Source: Exilispira sp964581895
Lineage (GTDB): Bacteria; Spirochaetota; JAAYUW01
Direction of reading: 5' to 3'
Length of the DNA stretch: 64,000 nucleotides
NCBI GenBank assembly: GCA_964581895.1
Contig: CAZOPR010000001.1
Location: 434,001 to 498,000 of the forward strand
Of this stretch, positions 44,974 through 54,741 are shown piece by piece. Position 1 is the stretch's first letter, and each line of letters opens with the position of its first letter. The notes under the pieces were generated by a model that was given only the letters and a program-made list of their open reading frames with translations, was not told the origin of the DNA and did not search any database. The position numbers and the translations under genes are program-made.

Positions 44974-45561
44974 TTAATCTTTTTTGGAAATAGATAAGCC
45001 AGTTCTGAATGCTTTTAAATTAATATCAACAATTTTTTCAGGAAGGGAGTTTTTTATTATATTTTCCCAATCAATACCTTTTATATTTAATAATCCAATC
45101 AATACTCCGAGAAGTATCATATTTTGAGCTTTTATATTTCCAAGTTTAGAAGCTTCGCTGGTTGCATCGATAACTAAACAATTTTTAACTTTTTCTTTTA
45201 TTTTGTCTAAAATATCATCTGGATATTTATTCTCGCCAGTTAAAACAGTTGTAGGATAAATTTCATGATTATTAATAATTAAAAATCCTTCTGGATTAAG
45301 AAAGTCAAGCCATCTTGCAGCTTCAATTTTTTCGAAAGAAAGAATAATATCTGCTTCTTTTTGAGGTATTAATGGCGAATAGACTTTGTCACCAAATCTT
45401 ATCTGAGTTGAAACAGAGCCACCCCTTTGAGCCATTCCATGAACTTCAGACATCTTTACATCTAATCCTGCATCCAGTAATCCTTTACTTAAAATATTTG
45501 ATGCAAGTATTGTTCCTTGACCACCTACTCCTACAAATAAGATATTTGTTATTTTATTCAT
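44974..45561 (-). CDS. iorB: Indolepyruvate:ferredoxin oxidoreductase, beta subunit
   Basis: A 195-residue gamma-type domain protein with LFVGVGGQGTILASNILSKGLLDAG and SEVHGMAQRGGSVSTQIRFG, the signature of IorB. With IorA it oxidises aryl pyruvates, from aromatic amino acids, to aryl-acetyl-CoA plus reduced ferredoxin. AAAGGAAA precedes the ATG. It follows iorA by 46 bases on the minus strand, making a two-gene operon. Confidence 0.94.
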   Translation of the reverse strand: MNKITNILFVGVGGQGTILASNILSKGLLDAGLDVKMSEVHGMAQRGGSVSTQIRFGDKVYSPLIPQKEADIILSFEKIEAARWLDFLNPEGFLIINNHEIYPTTVLTGENKYPDDILDKIKEKVKNCLVIDATSEASKLGNIKAQNMILLGVLIGLLNIKGIDWENIIKNSLPEKIVDINLKAFRTGLSISKKD

Positions 45562-45607
45562 AAAATTTCCTTTTTTTATTTAATTATTTAAAGTTTTTAA
45601 TTTTTTT

Positions 45608-47395
45608 TTATTTTTCCTCTTTTTGCTTCATCTTTATTGCACCAAATTTACATGTCTGATAACAAACACTACAACCAAAGCAGGTATCTGGATCAATTTT
45701 GACAATATTATTACTAAATGAAATTGAAGGGCAACCTATTTTTAAGCAAGCCTTACAAAGTTTACAGATCTGTGAGTCTATAGAATAATATATTGGTTTT
45801 CTTTTTTTTGCTTCTTCTTTTAATAATGCACATGGCTGTTTTGATATTATTACATTGACATCATTAGAATTTAATGAAAAGTCAATCGCATTTTTTATCT
45901 CTGTAAGATTATACGAATGAATTACTTTTATATTTTCTTCTTTTACACCAAGGGATTTTACAAGTTGAGCAAGATCGATTGAAATTGTGGGTTCTCCCAT
46001 CAAAGTTTTCCCTGTTCCTGGATTTTGCTGATGACCAGTCATTGCTGTAATTCTATTATCAAGAATGACAACTGTAATCGGTATTTTATTATAAACAGCA
46101 TCCATAAGCCCTGTAATACCTGAGTGAAAAAATGTAGAATCACCAATAAATGCAAAAACTTTTCGATCTTTTTTTTGAATGTCAAGGGATTTTTGAAGTC
46201 CAATACCAGCAGATATAGATGCTCCCATGCATATGCATGTATCCATTGCATTTAATGGAGGCATCATACCCAAAGTGTAACAACCAATATCTCCAGTTAC
46301 AATTGCTTTTTTCACTTTTGAAATTTCATAAAATATACCTCTATGAGGACAACCAGAGCATAGAACTGGTGGTCTATTTGGTACAGATATTGTCTTTAAG
46401 ATGTCTTTTTCATCATAATTGTAATTAAAAGCTTTTCGAATTATATCAGGGTTCAATTCTCCAACTATAGGTATAAGCTCTTTGCCTTTGCATTTTATAC
46501 CATGAGCCTTTATTTGAAGTTCTAAAAATGGATCATTTTCCTCTATAATATAAATTTCATCCACTTTACCAGCAAATTCATCAATTAATTCAAAAGATAA
46601 AGGATAGGTTATCCCGAATTTTAAGAAGCTTACATTATCTTTAAAAACTTCTTTTGCATATTGATAAGATATTCCACTTGTTATTATACCAATTTTCTTA
46701 CCATTAATTTTTTTATCAAGGTTGTATTCGACTTTATTTAAGTTAGAATTGTAACTCATTTTAGCTATTTTTTGCAAATTTTCTTCAACAACAGGATGTC
46801 TTTTCCTTGCGTTTGCTGGTATCATTATAAATTTTTCAATATTTTTTTTATATTCTTTAAAGTGAATTTGCGGTTTTTCAGAGACTTCAACTATAGATTT
46901 TGAGTGAGAAACTCTTGTTGTGCTTCGTAATAAAACAACAGTATCAAATTGTTCTGAAATTTCAAAGGCAACTTTTGTAAAATCAAGTGCTTCTTGAGAA
47001 TCCGAAGGTTCAATGCAAACAACTTTAGCATGCATCGCATAAAATCTATTATCCTGCTCATTTTGAGAAGAATGCATACCAGGATCATCTGCACTAACAA
47101 CAACAAATCCACCATTTACCCCTTCATAAGCCATAGTGAATAGAGGGTCAGCTGCTACATTTAAACCAACATGTTTCATTGCTGTTAGACTTCGTAGTCC
47201 GCCAATTGCAGCTCCTGAAGCAACTTCAAATGCAACCTTTTCATTTGGAGCCCATTCTGCATAAACATTTTCAAGTGTTGCAAAGTATTCCAAGATTTCT
47301 GTGCTGGGGGTTCCAGGATATGCGCTTGCGACTTTACATCCTGCTTCCCATGCTCCTTGTGCTATGGCTTCATTTCCAGTTAGCAGCTTTTTCAT
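45608..47395 (-). CDS. iorA: Indolepyruvate:ferredoxin oxidoreductase, alpha subunit
   Basis: A 595-residue protein combining the pyrimidine domain (GNEAIAQGAWEAGCKVASAYPGTPSTEI), the TPP-binding domain (GDIGCYTLGMMPPLNAMDTC and IGDSTFFHSGITGL, then TAMTGHQQNPGTG) and a C-terminal ferredoxin domain with CKLCKACLKIGCP and CFGCSVCYQTC. All IorA parts are present at normal length. The first motif of the ferredoxin domain has an extra residue before its last Cys, as in other IorA. GGGGGATAG precedes the ATG. It oxidises aryl pyruvates in amino-acid fermentation. Confidence 0.96.
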   Translation of the reverse strand: MKKLLTGNEAIAQGAWEAGCKVASAYPGTPSTEILEYFATLENVYAEWAPNEKVAFEVASGAAIGGLRSLTAMKHVGLNVAADPLFTMAYEGVNGGFVVVSADDPGMHSSQNEQDNRFYAMHAKVVCIEPSDSQEALDFTKVAFEISEQFDTVVLLRSTTRVSHSKSIVEVSEKPQIHFKEYKKNIEKFIMIPANARKRHPVVEENLQKIAKMSYNSNLNKVEYNLDKKINGKKIGIITSGISYQYAKEVFKDNVSFLKFGITYPLSFELIDEFAGKVDEIYIIEENDPFLELQIKAHGIKCKGKELIPIVGELNPDIIRKAFNYNYDEKDILKTISVPNRPPVLCSGCPHRGIFYEISKVKKAIVTGDIGCYTLGMMPPLNAMDTCICMGASISAGIGLQKSLDIQKKDRKVFAFIGDSTFFHSGITGLMDAVYNKIPITVVILDNRITAMTGHQQNPGTGKTLMGEPTISIDLAQLVKSLGVKEENIKVIHSYNLTEIKNAIDFSLNSNDVNVIISKQPCALLKEEAKKRKPIYYSIDSQICKLCKACLKIGCPSISFSNNIVKIDPDTCFGCSVCYQTCKFGAIKMKQKEEK

Positions 47396-47550
47396 CTATC
47401 CCCCTTATTTTCATTTCTTTATTTATTATTTTTTTTATTTCTTATTTTTGTTTGTACTTTTTTAATTAATCAAAGTAAATCTTAATAATAAAAAAAATCA
47501 AATTGAAATTTTGTTTTTATATAATAGATTCAAAAAAAAAGAGGTCAGCT

Positions 47551-48156
47551 ATGGGTGAACTTATAGAAAAAGTAAATACTAAAAATTCTGAGCATTATTT
47601 TGTTCACGAAAGTTCATATGTTGATGAAGGTGCTGAGATAGGCGAGGGAACTAAAATCTGGCATTTTTCTCATATTATGAAAAATGCAAAAATAGGTAAG
47701 AAATGTTCTTTAGGTCAGAATGTTAATGTTGGTTCAAAGGCAATTATTGGAAATAATGTAAAAATTCAGAATAATGTTTCAGTATATGATGATGTTATTA
47801 TTGAGGATGATGTTTTTTGTGGACCTTCTATGGTATTTACAAATGTTATAAACCCAAGGGCATTTATAGAAAGAAAAGATGAGTACAGAAAAACTGTTGT
47901 AAAAAAAGGAGCTTCAATAGGAGCAAATGCAACAATTGTTTGTGGAGTCGAAATTGGCCAGTATGCATTAATCGGCTCTGGTGCCGTTGTTACAAAAAAT
48001 GTCCCTGATTATGCACTTATGGTTGGAGTTCCAGCAAAGCAAATTGGTTGGGTATGCTTTTGTGGAGTAACATTAAAAGCAAATGATAAAGGTTACTTTT
48101 GCCCAAAATGTGGGAAAAAATATAGAGTTGAAGGCACTATTTTAAAACCAGAATAG
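47551..48156 (+). CDS. Sugar N-acetyltransferase, WbpD/WlbB-like, with zinc ribbon
   Basis: A 201-residue left-handed beta-helix acyltransferase. EIGEGTKIWHFSHIMKNAKIG, LGQNVNVGSKAIIGNNVKIQNNVSVYDDV and VFTNVINPRAFIERKDEYRKT match WbpD/WlbB, which acetylates UDP-3-amino-GlcNAcA. A C-terminal zinc ribbon (CFCG and CPKCGKKY) adds about 30 residues. GAGG before the ATG at 47551 fixes the start; the open frame reaches back to 47503 without a ribosome site. With the WbpB-like gene it supports synthesis of a diacetamido-uronic acid for surface polysaccharide. The aminotransferase between the two steps (WbpE) is not in the window. Confidence 0.9.
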   Translation: MGELIEKVNTKNSEHYFVHESSYVDEGAEIGEGTKIWHFSHIMKNAKIGKKCSLGQNVNVGSKAIIGNNVKIQNNVSVYDDVIIEDDVFCGPSMVFTNVINPRAFIERKDEYRKTVVKKGASIGANATIVCGVEIGQYALIGSGAVVTKNVPDYALMVGVPAKQIGWVCFCGVTLKANDKGYFCPKCGKKYRVEGTILKPE

Positions 48157-48179
48157 AAGCTTAAAATAAAGGTAACCAT

Positions 48180-50789
48180 GTGAAAAATTTTAATTTTATA
48201 CTTATTGTTAAATCAAAAGTTAAAATAATTGAGGTAATATTTTTATTTTTAATAGTTAATTTTTTTTCAATTACAACCATATCTTCCGATTTAAATTATA
48301 TTTCATATTTTAGTTTCTATTTTGATTCAAATTTTAGTTCAAACTTTGATTTTAACTTTAACTCATATTTTGACTCAGATTTAATTTCTTATTTTAATTC
48401 GTGTTTTAATACAAATTTTGTTTCAAACCCAAATTCAGATTATAATTTCAATTTTGAATCGTATTTTGATTTATATTTAAATTCATATTTTATCTCAAAT
48501 TTTAGCTTATATCTTAGTTCAATTAGTACTTTATCAGATTATATAGAATTAATTTATCCAGTTTCTTTTGTCTTTACTTCTCAAACGGCATCTTATGGAA
48601 TTGCAGATCAACTATACTTTTCATTTTTTGGAAATAATCATGAATATAACCAATTTTATATCAATGGATTTAAGATAAATTCAAATTTTTTTCCGGGAAC
48701 TGCTTTATCGGATTTTTACTTAAAACACTTTTTAATATCATTGGATCCTTTTGATTCCAAAGTTTTTACATTTATTAATCTTCCTTATGGTGTTAATTTT
48801 AGTTCATATTTGTATATTGGTGGAGTTTGGGATATATTTTTTTATACTTCCGAAATAATTAAGTTTTTCACCGGATCTCTTGCTGCAATAGATAGGAATC
48901 CTATTTCTACCAATGATAGAAGAGTATTAAAGTATCTTTTTGGTTTTGATTTTTCATACAAAGGTCATTCAAAATCTTTTAACGATATTGAAATTGTTAT
49001 AAATTTTAATAATGGGGAAAGAACTTTTTTAAGCTATTATAAAGATAGTGAAAAAAATACCTTATATGATCTTTATGATGAGGATTTTACAAAATTTCAA
49101 TTTTTATCCTTTTATAAATTAAATGACTCATTCAAGTTTTTTTTTGGTTTTTTTTATGATTTCAGGACAAATTATGGTTCCGAATTTTACTTTTCAATAG
49201 ATCAGACAAAAATCTTAAATTCTTTTTCTTTTATTTTAGGAAGTAGTTTTACAAAAAATATGTTTTCTTCTAATCTTTCTTTTCAATTTGAATCAAATTC
49301 ATTTGATGATAAATTTGATAAATATGAAAAAGAGCTTATAGATGCCGACGGTGAATCTTTGTATATTTTTATACCAAATGGTGTAACATATGATTTTTCC
49401 TTAAATTTTAATATGAAATATAATTTTTCTGATAATTTTGATATACAAATAAATTCAGATTCGACTTTTAATTTATTTAATCCAGAGGTAAATTCATTTA
49501 CAGTTAATTTACTTTATTATGGTAGTGATTTTGGTAGAATCGATTTTAGCACAAAAGATACTAATTGGTTTATATCAAATAGTGAAGTAAAATTAGAATA
49601 TTTTTATAGTAATAATTTTATCTCAATCTACTTAAACTCGGTAGGGGCAACTTCTATATTATTTATTGATGATTTAAATATAAATCCATTATTTTTTTTC
49701 TATCTTGACTATAGATCAGATATTACCTTTTTCCCTTTTTCTGATTTTAATATTAAGATTGATGCAGGAAAAAAAACTCCTTCTATTACTTCAACATTAG
49801 CTAAAATATTAAATCCCAATTATCTTAATGGTTCATATTTTAGTTCAGATAATTCATTTCTCTTTCATACAAATGGTAATATAGATTCTATTTATAATGA
49901 CTTAAAACTTCCTTCTTATCTTTATTTTTCTATCTCTTTTTCATATAAAAATAGCAAAAATTTCTATTTTAACATTGATAGTCAGTTTAGATCCTTTCAA
50001 AATCTATTCTGGGTAAGAGCAAAAATTCCAGGTTCATATTTCAATTATATATATAATGATCAAACTCTTTATTATATTTCAGATAATGATATTAATTATA
50101 TTCTGACAAACTACTCAGAAGCAATAAATTGGTTGATCAACAATGGATTTATTTCTGATGATTATTTTTCGAATATTCCTGAAATTTTAAGAAACCCTTT
50201 TTATCTGGGTATATTATTTTCCATAGGTAAAGAAAGTAGTAACTTTAAGATTAATGTAAGTTTTTGGGCATATATGGTTGTTGGAATAACAGCTATTGGA
50301 AATGGAATATTTGAGGATGAAATAGGAATAATTTCGGAAAATTTATCAGATCCAAATCTATTTATTCATGGAATAGGAAGGATGATTTCTGATCGTTCAT
50401 ATGTTTTTAAGTTTAATATTGCTTATAAAATTTTTGATAATATCTGGTTATCTTTGATAATAAGATATAGAGATGGGCAGCCTTTCACGGCTTTTTATCA
50501 AAGTATAACTCCAAACAATTATTTAAATCTTTATAATCAGTATATGCCAGGTGACAATCCATTTACTGGTAGTATGGGAAGAAGAGAAGATTGCATCTGG
50601 GAATTTAATTTTGATATTTCTGGTGATTTTTTCCTTTTTGGAAAAAACTTTCAATTATCGTTAGTATTATACAACTTTTTAGATCTTGCATTTGAGCTTG
50701 TCGAAGATGTTTTCAATGTAAGTCATAGGCAACCACTTGAATTTCAAGTCCCTGGAACTATAAGTTTTCAAATATCAGTTAATTTTTAA
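48180..50789 (+). CDS. Putative outer-membrane beta-barrel with dipeptide-repeat N-terminus
   Basis: An 869-residue protein starting with GTG (48180; an ATG two bases earlier runs straight into a stop). A signal-like hydrophobic stretch (residues 14-34) leads into a repeat (about 38-114) of dipeptides whose second residue is Phe or Ser and whose first is Asn, Asp, Tyr or Ser. The rest alternates aromatic and polar residues like barrel strands. It ends in a C-terminal Phe (SFQISVNF), as outer-membrane barrels do. NPFTGSMGRREDCIWEFNFDIS and YNFLDLAFE near the end recall TonB-dependent receptors, and FYINGFKIN and INLPYGVNF could be a plug, but I see no clear TonB box. Its transport substrate is unknown. 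Confidence 0.65.
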   Translation: MKNFNFILIVKSKVKIIEVIFLFLIVNFFSITTISSDLNYISYFSFYFDSNFSSNFDFNFNSYFDSDLISYFNSCFNTNFVSNPNSDYNFNFESYFDLYLNSYFISNFSLYLSSISTLSDYIELIYPVSFVFTSQTASYGIADQLYFSFFGNNHEYNQFYINGFKINSNFFPGTALSDFYLKHFLISLDPFDSKVFTFINLPYGVNFSSYLYIGGVWDIFFYTSEIIKFFTGSLAAIDRNPISTNDRRVLKYLFGFDFSYKGHSKSFNDIEIVINFNNGERTFLSYYKDSEKNTLYDLYDEDFTKFQFLSFYKLNDSFKFFFGFFYDFRTNYGSEFYFSIDQTKILNSFSFILGSSFTKNMFSSNLSFQFESNSFDDKFDKYEKELIDADGESLYIFIPNGVTYDFSLNFNMKYNFSDNFDIQINSDSTFNLFNPEVNSFTVNLLYYGSDFGRIDFSTKDTNWFISNSEVKLEYFYSNNFISIYLNSVGATSILFIDDLNINPLFFFYLDYRSDITFFPFSDFNIKIDAGKKTPSITSTLAKILNPNYLNGSYFSSDNSFLFHTNGNIDSIYNDLKLPSYLYFSISFSYKNSKNFYFNIDSQFRSFQNLFWVRAKIPGSYFNYIYNDQTLYYISDNDINYILTNYSEAINWLINNGFISDDYFSNIPEILRNPFYLGILFSIGKESSNFKINVSFWAYMVVGITAIGNGIFEDEIGIISENLSDPNLFIHGIGRMISDRSYVFKFNIAYKIFDNIWLSLIIRYRDGQPFTAFYQSITPNNYLNLYNQYMPGDNPFTGSMGRREDCIWEFNFDISGDFFLFGKNFQLSLVLYNFLDLAFELVEDVFNVSHRQPLEFQVPGTISFQISVNF

Positions 50790-50864
50790 TAAGATAATAA
50801 TAAGATAATAATAAGATAGTAATAAGATAATAAAATGATAAACAAATAATAAAATGATAAACAA
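50787..50864. repeat. Tandem repeats (11 bp and 19 bp) starting at a stop codon
   Basis: Four copies of TAATAAGATAA (third ending in G) run from 50787 to 50830, the first three bases being the stop of the barrel gene. They pass into two perfect 19-base copies of ATAATAAAATGATAAACAA (50827-50845 and 50846-50864). Farther on, TTAGTTAAAAATAAA is duplicated at about 50925 and 50980. The whole 299-base spacer 50790-51088 is built of such AT-rich repeats and has no gene. Confidence 0.93.
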
Positions 50865-51088
50865 GCTTTTATTAATTGAAAGAAATTGAATAAAAGTTTC
50901 AATTTTAATACTATTTTCAATTAGTTAAAAATAAAGTTTCGATTAATGAATTAAAATTGATTAAAGATTTTTATTAGTTAAAAATAAAATTTCATTTAAA
51001 GAATTAAATTTGAAAAATTTCAACTAATGAGAAAAAAATTAAATAAAGAAATTAAATAGAAAAATAAATCATAAATTTATGAGGTAAC

Positions 51089-51793
51089 ATGGGAAAATTA
51101 CTTATAATAATTCCAACATATAATGAATCACAAAATATCTTTTCTTTTTTACAAAAAGTATATGAATCTTGTAATAATATTGATTTTTCTGTATTAGTTG
51201 TTGATGATAATTCACCAGATGGAACTTCTCAGATAGTTAAAAACTGGATGAAAGATCATTCAAACTGCTATTTGTTAAATCGAGAAAAAAAGGAAGGGCT
51301 TGGAAAAGCTTATATTGCAGGATTTAAATGGGGACTTGAAAAGGATTATGATTATTTTTGTCAAATAGATGCGGATTTTTCTCATGATCCGACTTTTATC
51401 CCATTATTTTTAGAAAAAACAAAAGAATTTGATTTTATCATAGGTTCAAGATATGTAAAAGGAGGTGGTGTAGTTGGATGGGGATTACTTAGAAAAATCA
51501 TATCAAGAGGAGGCTCCTTTTATTCAAAAATAATATTGACATCAAAAATAAATGATTTTACTGGTGGATTTAATTTATGGACAAAAAATGTGCTAAAAAG
51601 CATCGACCTTGATTCACTTTTTTCATCAGGTTACTCTTTTCAGATAGAAATGAAATATAGAGCAACAAAAAAAGGTTTCAAGTTTTATGAATATCCAATA
51701 ATTTTCATAGATCGAGTTAATGGAAGTTCAAAAATGTCAAAATCAATTGTAATTGAAGCAATGATAAATGTGTTAAAACTTAGATTTAAATAG
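51089..51793 (+). CDS. Polyprenol-phosphate glycosyltransferase (DPM1-like, GT2)
   Basis: A 234-residue GT-A family 2 transferase. IIPTYNESQNI opens it, VVDDNSPDGT is the nucleotide-binding Asp region, GLGKAYIAGFKWGL follows, and QIDADFSHDP is the metal-binding DxD. The length and the absence of C-terminal membrane helices match DPM1-type polyprenyl-phosphate mannose (or glucose) synthases. It would load a lipid-linked sugar at the inner membrane for surface glycan or protein glycosylation. GAGG precedes the ATG. Confidence 0.9.
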   Translation: MGKLLIIIPTYNESQNIFSFLQKVYESCNNIDFSVLVVDDNSPDGTSQIVKNWMKDHSNCYLLNREKKEGLGKAYIAGFKWGLEKDYDYFCQIDADFSHDPTFIPLFLEKTKEFDFIIGSRYVKGGGVVGWGLLRKIISRGGSFYSKIILTSKINDFTGGFNLWTKNVLKSIDLDSLFSSGYSFQIEMKYRATKKGFKFYEYPIIFIDRVNGSSKMSKSIVIEAMINVLKLRFK

Positions 51794-51895
51794 ATTTTTT
51801 GAAATACTTATTTACTTAATACCTCTTCTTTACCTTTTTCTTTTTTATTTTATATTAAAATAGATTAAAAATTCAAATGAAGATGGAGGAATATT

Positions 51896-52663
51896 ATGGT
51901 ATCTGATAAAAAAGCTTTAATTACAGGTGCAAGTAGTGGTATAGGTTACGAAACAGCTAAATTATTCGCACAAAATAAAGTTAATCTACTTCTATTTTCA
52001 AGAAATATTGATAAAATAAAAAAAGATATACAAGAGTGGAAAACTAAGTTTAATATTAAAATTGAAGCATTTGCTGTTGATGTGCAAGATTTATCTATGG
52101 TAAATGCTGTTTTTGAAAAATTGGATAAATATTGGGAAGATATAGATTTCCTTGTAAACAATGCTGGGCTTGCTCTTGGTCTCGAACCTATAGAAAAACA
52201 GGATATTAATGATTGGGAAATAATGATAGATACAAATATCAAAGGACTTTTATATATAACAAAAAAAGTATTGCCTTTAATGAAAAGAAATAATAAAGGA
52301 CATATTGTAAATGTCGGTTCTATTGCTGGAGTCTGGACATATGCAAATGGAGTGGTTTATTGTGCAACAAAAGCTGCTGTAAGGACTATCTCTGAAGGGA
52401 TAAGAATCGAACTTGTTGATACTCCTATAAAAGTAACAAATATTCAACCCGGACTTGTTGAAACAAATTTTAGTACAACAAGATTTAAAGGTGATGAATT
52501 AAAAGCAAAAAAAGTATATGAAGGGATAGATGCTTTAACTGCAAAAGATATTGCAGAGGTGATTTTATGGGTATGCGATACAAAACCACATGTTCAGATA
52601 GCTGAAGTTACAGTCATGCCAACTAATCAGGCTACATCAAGTATTGTTTATAGAAAAAATTAG
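51896..52663 (+). CDS. Short-chain dehydrogenase (YdfG-like)
   Basis: A 255-residue classical SDR with the NADP loop TGASSGIGYETA, NNAGLAL, the catalytic Ser in VGSIAG, and YCATKAAV (Y-x-x-x-K). The C-terminal TKPHVQIAEVTVMPTNQA is typical of the YdfG/serine 3-dehydrogenase group that acts on 3-hydroxy acids with NADP. ATGGAGGA precedes the ATG. It appears to be a single-gene unit. The exact substrate is open. Confidence 0.87.
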   Translation: MVSDKKALITGASSGIGYETAKLFAQNKVNLLLFSRNIDKIKKDIQEWKTKFNIKIEAFAVDVQDLSMVNAVFEKLDKYWEDIDFLVNNAGLALGLEPIEKQDINDWEIMIDTNIKGLLYITKKVLPLMKRNNKGHIVNVGSIAGVWTYANGVVYCATKAAVRTISEGIRIELVDTPIKVTNIQPGLVETNFSTTRFKGDELKAKKVYEGIDALTAKDIAEVILWVCDTKPHVQIAEVTVMPTNQATSSIVYRKN

Positions 52664-52742
52664 TCTAATACTTCTAATTTATTGCTAGTTTTTTATTATT
52701 TTTTTAGTTTTTTCTTTTAAGCTTACTTATTATTTATATTAC

Positions 52743-53372
52743 TTATTCTTCGCTGATTAATGGAACGAACCTAACTGGTATTATTTCTTCTCTAAAAATT
52801 TCATTATTAATTTTTTTTATTTTTACTAAATTTTGATTGAAATCTCCTTCTGGTCCAACTAAAATACCATTGTTTGATAGTTGATTAATCAAAGTATGAG
52901 GAATTTTTCGGGGTGATGCTGTAAGAATAATCCTATCGTAAGGTGAGTAATCTGGTAATCCATGGTAGCCATTTGCATGGAAAAATTTGATATTATTAAA
53001 TTGCAATTTTAAAAGAGTATTTTTTGCAGTATTTAATAGCTCTACTATTCTTTCAACTGTATAGACCTCACTTGCTAATTTTGATAAAATGGCTGTTTGA
53101 TAACCAGAACCAGTTCCTATTTCTAAAACTCTTTCATTTTTTTTCAACTCTAAAAGCTCTGTCATCAAAGCAACTATATATGGTTGAGATATAGTTTGCC
53201 CATATCCTATTGAAAGAGGAGTATCATCATATGCGTAATCTGAAAAGTGAGTTGGGACAAAAAACTTTCTATCAACACTTTTAAGAGCTTCAATTACCTT
53301 TTGATCTTTTATACCTCTATTGATAATCTGATATTCAATCATTTCAAGTAATTGCTTATTATCATCATCCAT
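52743..53372 (-). CDS. pcm: Protein-L-isoaspartate O-methyltransferase
   Basis: A 209-residue SAM methyltransferase with the family motifs DDTPLSIGYGQTISQPYIVALM, VLEIGTGSGYQTAILSKLA (SAM site) and PYDRIILTASPRKIP. It methylates isoaspartyl residues to start repair of aged proteins. The Xaa-Pro aminopeptidase gene lies 38 bases upstream on the same strand, so the two may be co-transcribed. Confidence 0.94.
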   Translation of the reverse strand: MDDDNKQLLEMIEYQIINRGIKDQKVIEALKSVDRKFFVPTHFSDYAYDDTPLSIGYGQTISQPYIVALMTELLELKKNERVLEIGTGSGYQTAILSKLASEVYTVERIVELLNTAKNTLLKLQFNNIKFFHANGYHGLPDYSPYDRIILTASPRKIPHTLINQLSNNGILVGPEGDFNQNLVKIKKINNEIFREEIIPVRFVPLISEE

Positions 53373-53410
53373 AAATAAACTCTAGTAAAATTATTTCTTA
53401 TCAAAATAAT

Positions 53411-54700
53411 CTATTTTTTATTCATCAAATCTTCAATTTCTTCTGGTTCTATTGGAATATTTACCATTAAGTCTATATTACCATCATCTATTATTAATAT
53501 ATCATCTTCCAGTCTAATACCTATTCCTTCTTCTTTAATATAAATTCCAGGTTCACATGTAAAAACCATACCTTTTTTTAATTCTGGATTTGGTTCTCCA
53601 ACATCATGAACATCAAGTCCCAAAAAGTGCGATACTCCATGTGGAAAATATTTTTTAGTAATCTGTTTTTTCAAATCTTTATCATTAATCTCATCTTTTT
53701 TCATAAGGTTCAATTTTAAGAGTTCTTCACTTATTAAATCTTCTGTGATTTGCTGAATTTCTTTTAGTTTCTTACCTGGTTTCATCTCTTTTATGGTATC
53801 TTTCATTACTTTTAATACAGAAAGATAAACTTCTTTCTGCCTTGAGGTAAATCTACCATTTACCGGTATAGTTCTTGTCATATCTGCATTATAATACGCA
53901 AATGATGCTCCAACATCTAATAAAAGTAAATCCCCATCTTTGCAAAGCTCATCATTTTTCTCATAGTGAAGAACACACGCACCTTCTCCACTTGCAATAA
54001 TAGGATTATAAGCAAATCTAGCACCATTTTTAATAAATTCATAAGCAAATTCAGCTTCTACTTCATACTCCCAAACACCAGGTCTTAAAAAAGATAAAAC
54101 TCTTTTAAATCCTTTTTCTGTAATATCACAAGCAATATTAATCTTTTTAATTTCTTCCTCTGATTTTATCATTCGTAAGCTATAAATTAAAGGTGCGAGC
54201 CTTTTATAATTATGTAAAGGATATTTTTTTTTCAATGTATTAAAAAACCTATAATCTCTAGATTGAATTTCTATCGATGCCCTTGAATGTTCATTTAAGT
54301 TAATATAAATATTTTCAGCCCTTAACATTAGAGAATTCAATATTGAATCAAGCTCATAAGTCCAATAAACAGAATCTATTCCAGTTAGTTCTTTAGCTTC
54401 ATCTTTACTTAGTTTTTTACCATGCCAGGTTTCTATCTGAGGATTGGTTTCTGTAATAAATAGGATCTGTCTGAATCTTTCTTCTGGATGATCTGGATAT
54501 AATAATAAAATAGTTTCATCTTGATTGACACCAGTTAGATAAAATAAATCTGTATTTTGAATAAAAGGATAAGTTCCATCTGCGTTTGTAGGTAATAGAT
54601 CATTTGCATTTATTATAGCCAAAGAGTTAGGAGACAAAAGTTTTCCAAGATTTTCTCTGTTTTGAATAAAAAAACTTTTTTCAAAATTCCATTTTTTCAT
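53411..54700 (-). CDS. Xaa-Pro aminopeptidase (M24B, AMPP-like)
   Basis: A 429-residue pita-bread metallopeptidase. The N-terminal AMP_N domain (about residues 1-140) holds IQNTDLFYLTG. The catalytic domain supplies the metal ligands in LLLDVGASFAYYNADMTRT, HGVSHFLGLDVHD, TCEPGIYI and GIRLEDDI. It removes N-terminal residues next to proline, aiding peptide use. AGGACAAG lies before the ATG. The histidine kinase gene lies 41 bases upstream on the same strand. Confidence 0.94.
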   Translation of the reverse strand: MKKWNFEKSFFIQNRENLGKLLSPNSLAIINANDLLPTNADGTYPFIQNTDLFYLTGVNQDETILLLYPDHPEERFRQILFITETNPQIETWHGKKLSKDEAKELTGIDSVYWTYELDSILNSLMLRAENIYINLNEHSRASIEIQSRDYRFFNTLKKKYPLHNYKRLAPLIYSLRMIKSEEEIKKINIACDITEKGFKRVLSFLRPGVWEYEVEAEFAYEFIKNGARFAYNPIIASGEGACVLHYEKNDELCKDGDLLLLDVGASFAYYNADMTRTIPVNGRFTSRQKEVYLSVLKVMKDTIKEMKPGKKLKEIQQITEDLISEELLKLNLMKKDEINDKDLKKQITKKYFPHGVSHFLGLDVHDVGEPNPELKKGMVFTCEPGIYIKEEGIGIRLEDDILIIDDGNIDLMVNIPIEPEEIEDLMNKK

Positions 54701-54741
54701 CTTCTTGTCCTAATAGTATTAATAATACTAAAAACTAATAA

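Noticed and set aside
48180..50789. Firm call as a TonB-dependent receptor
   Set aside because: Barrel features are seen, but no TonB box and no clear plug motif, so only a general barrel call is made.
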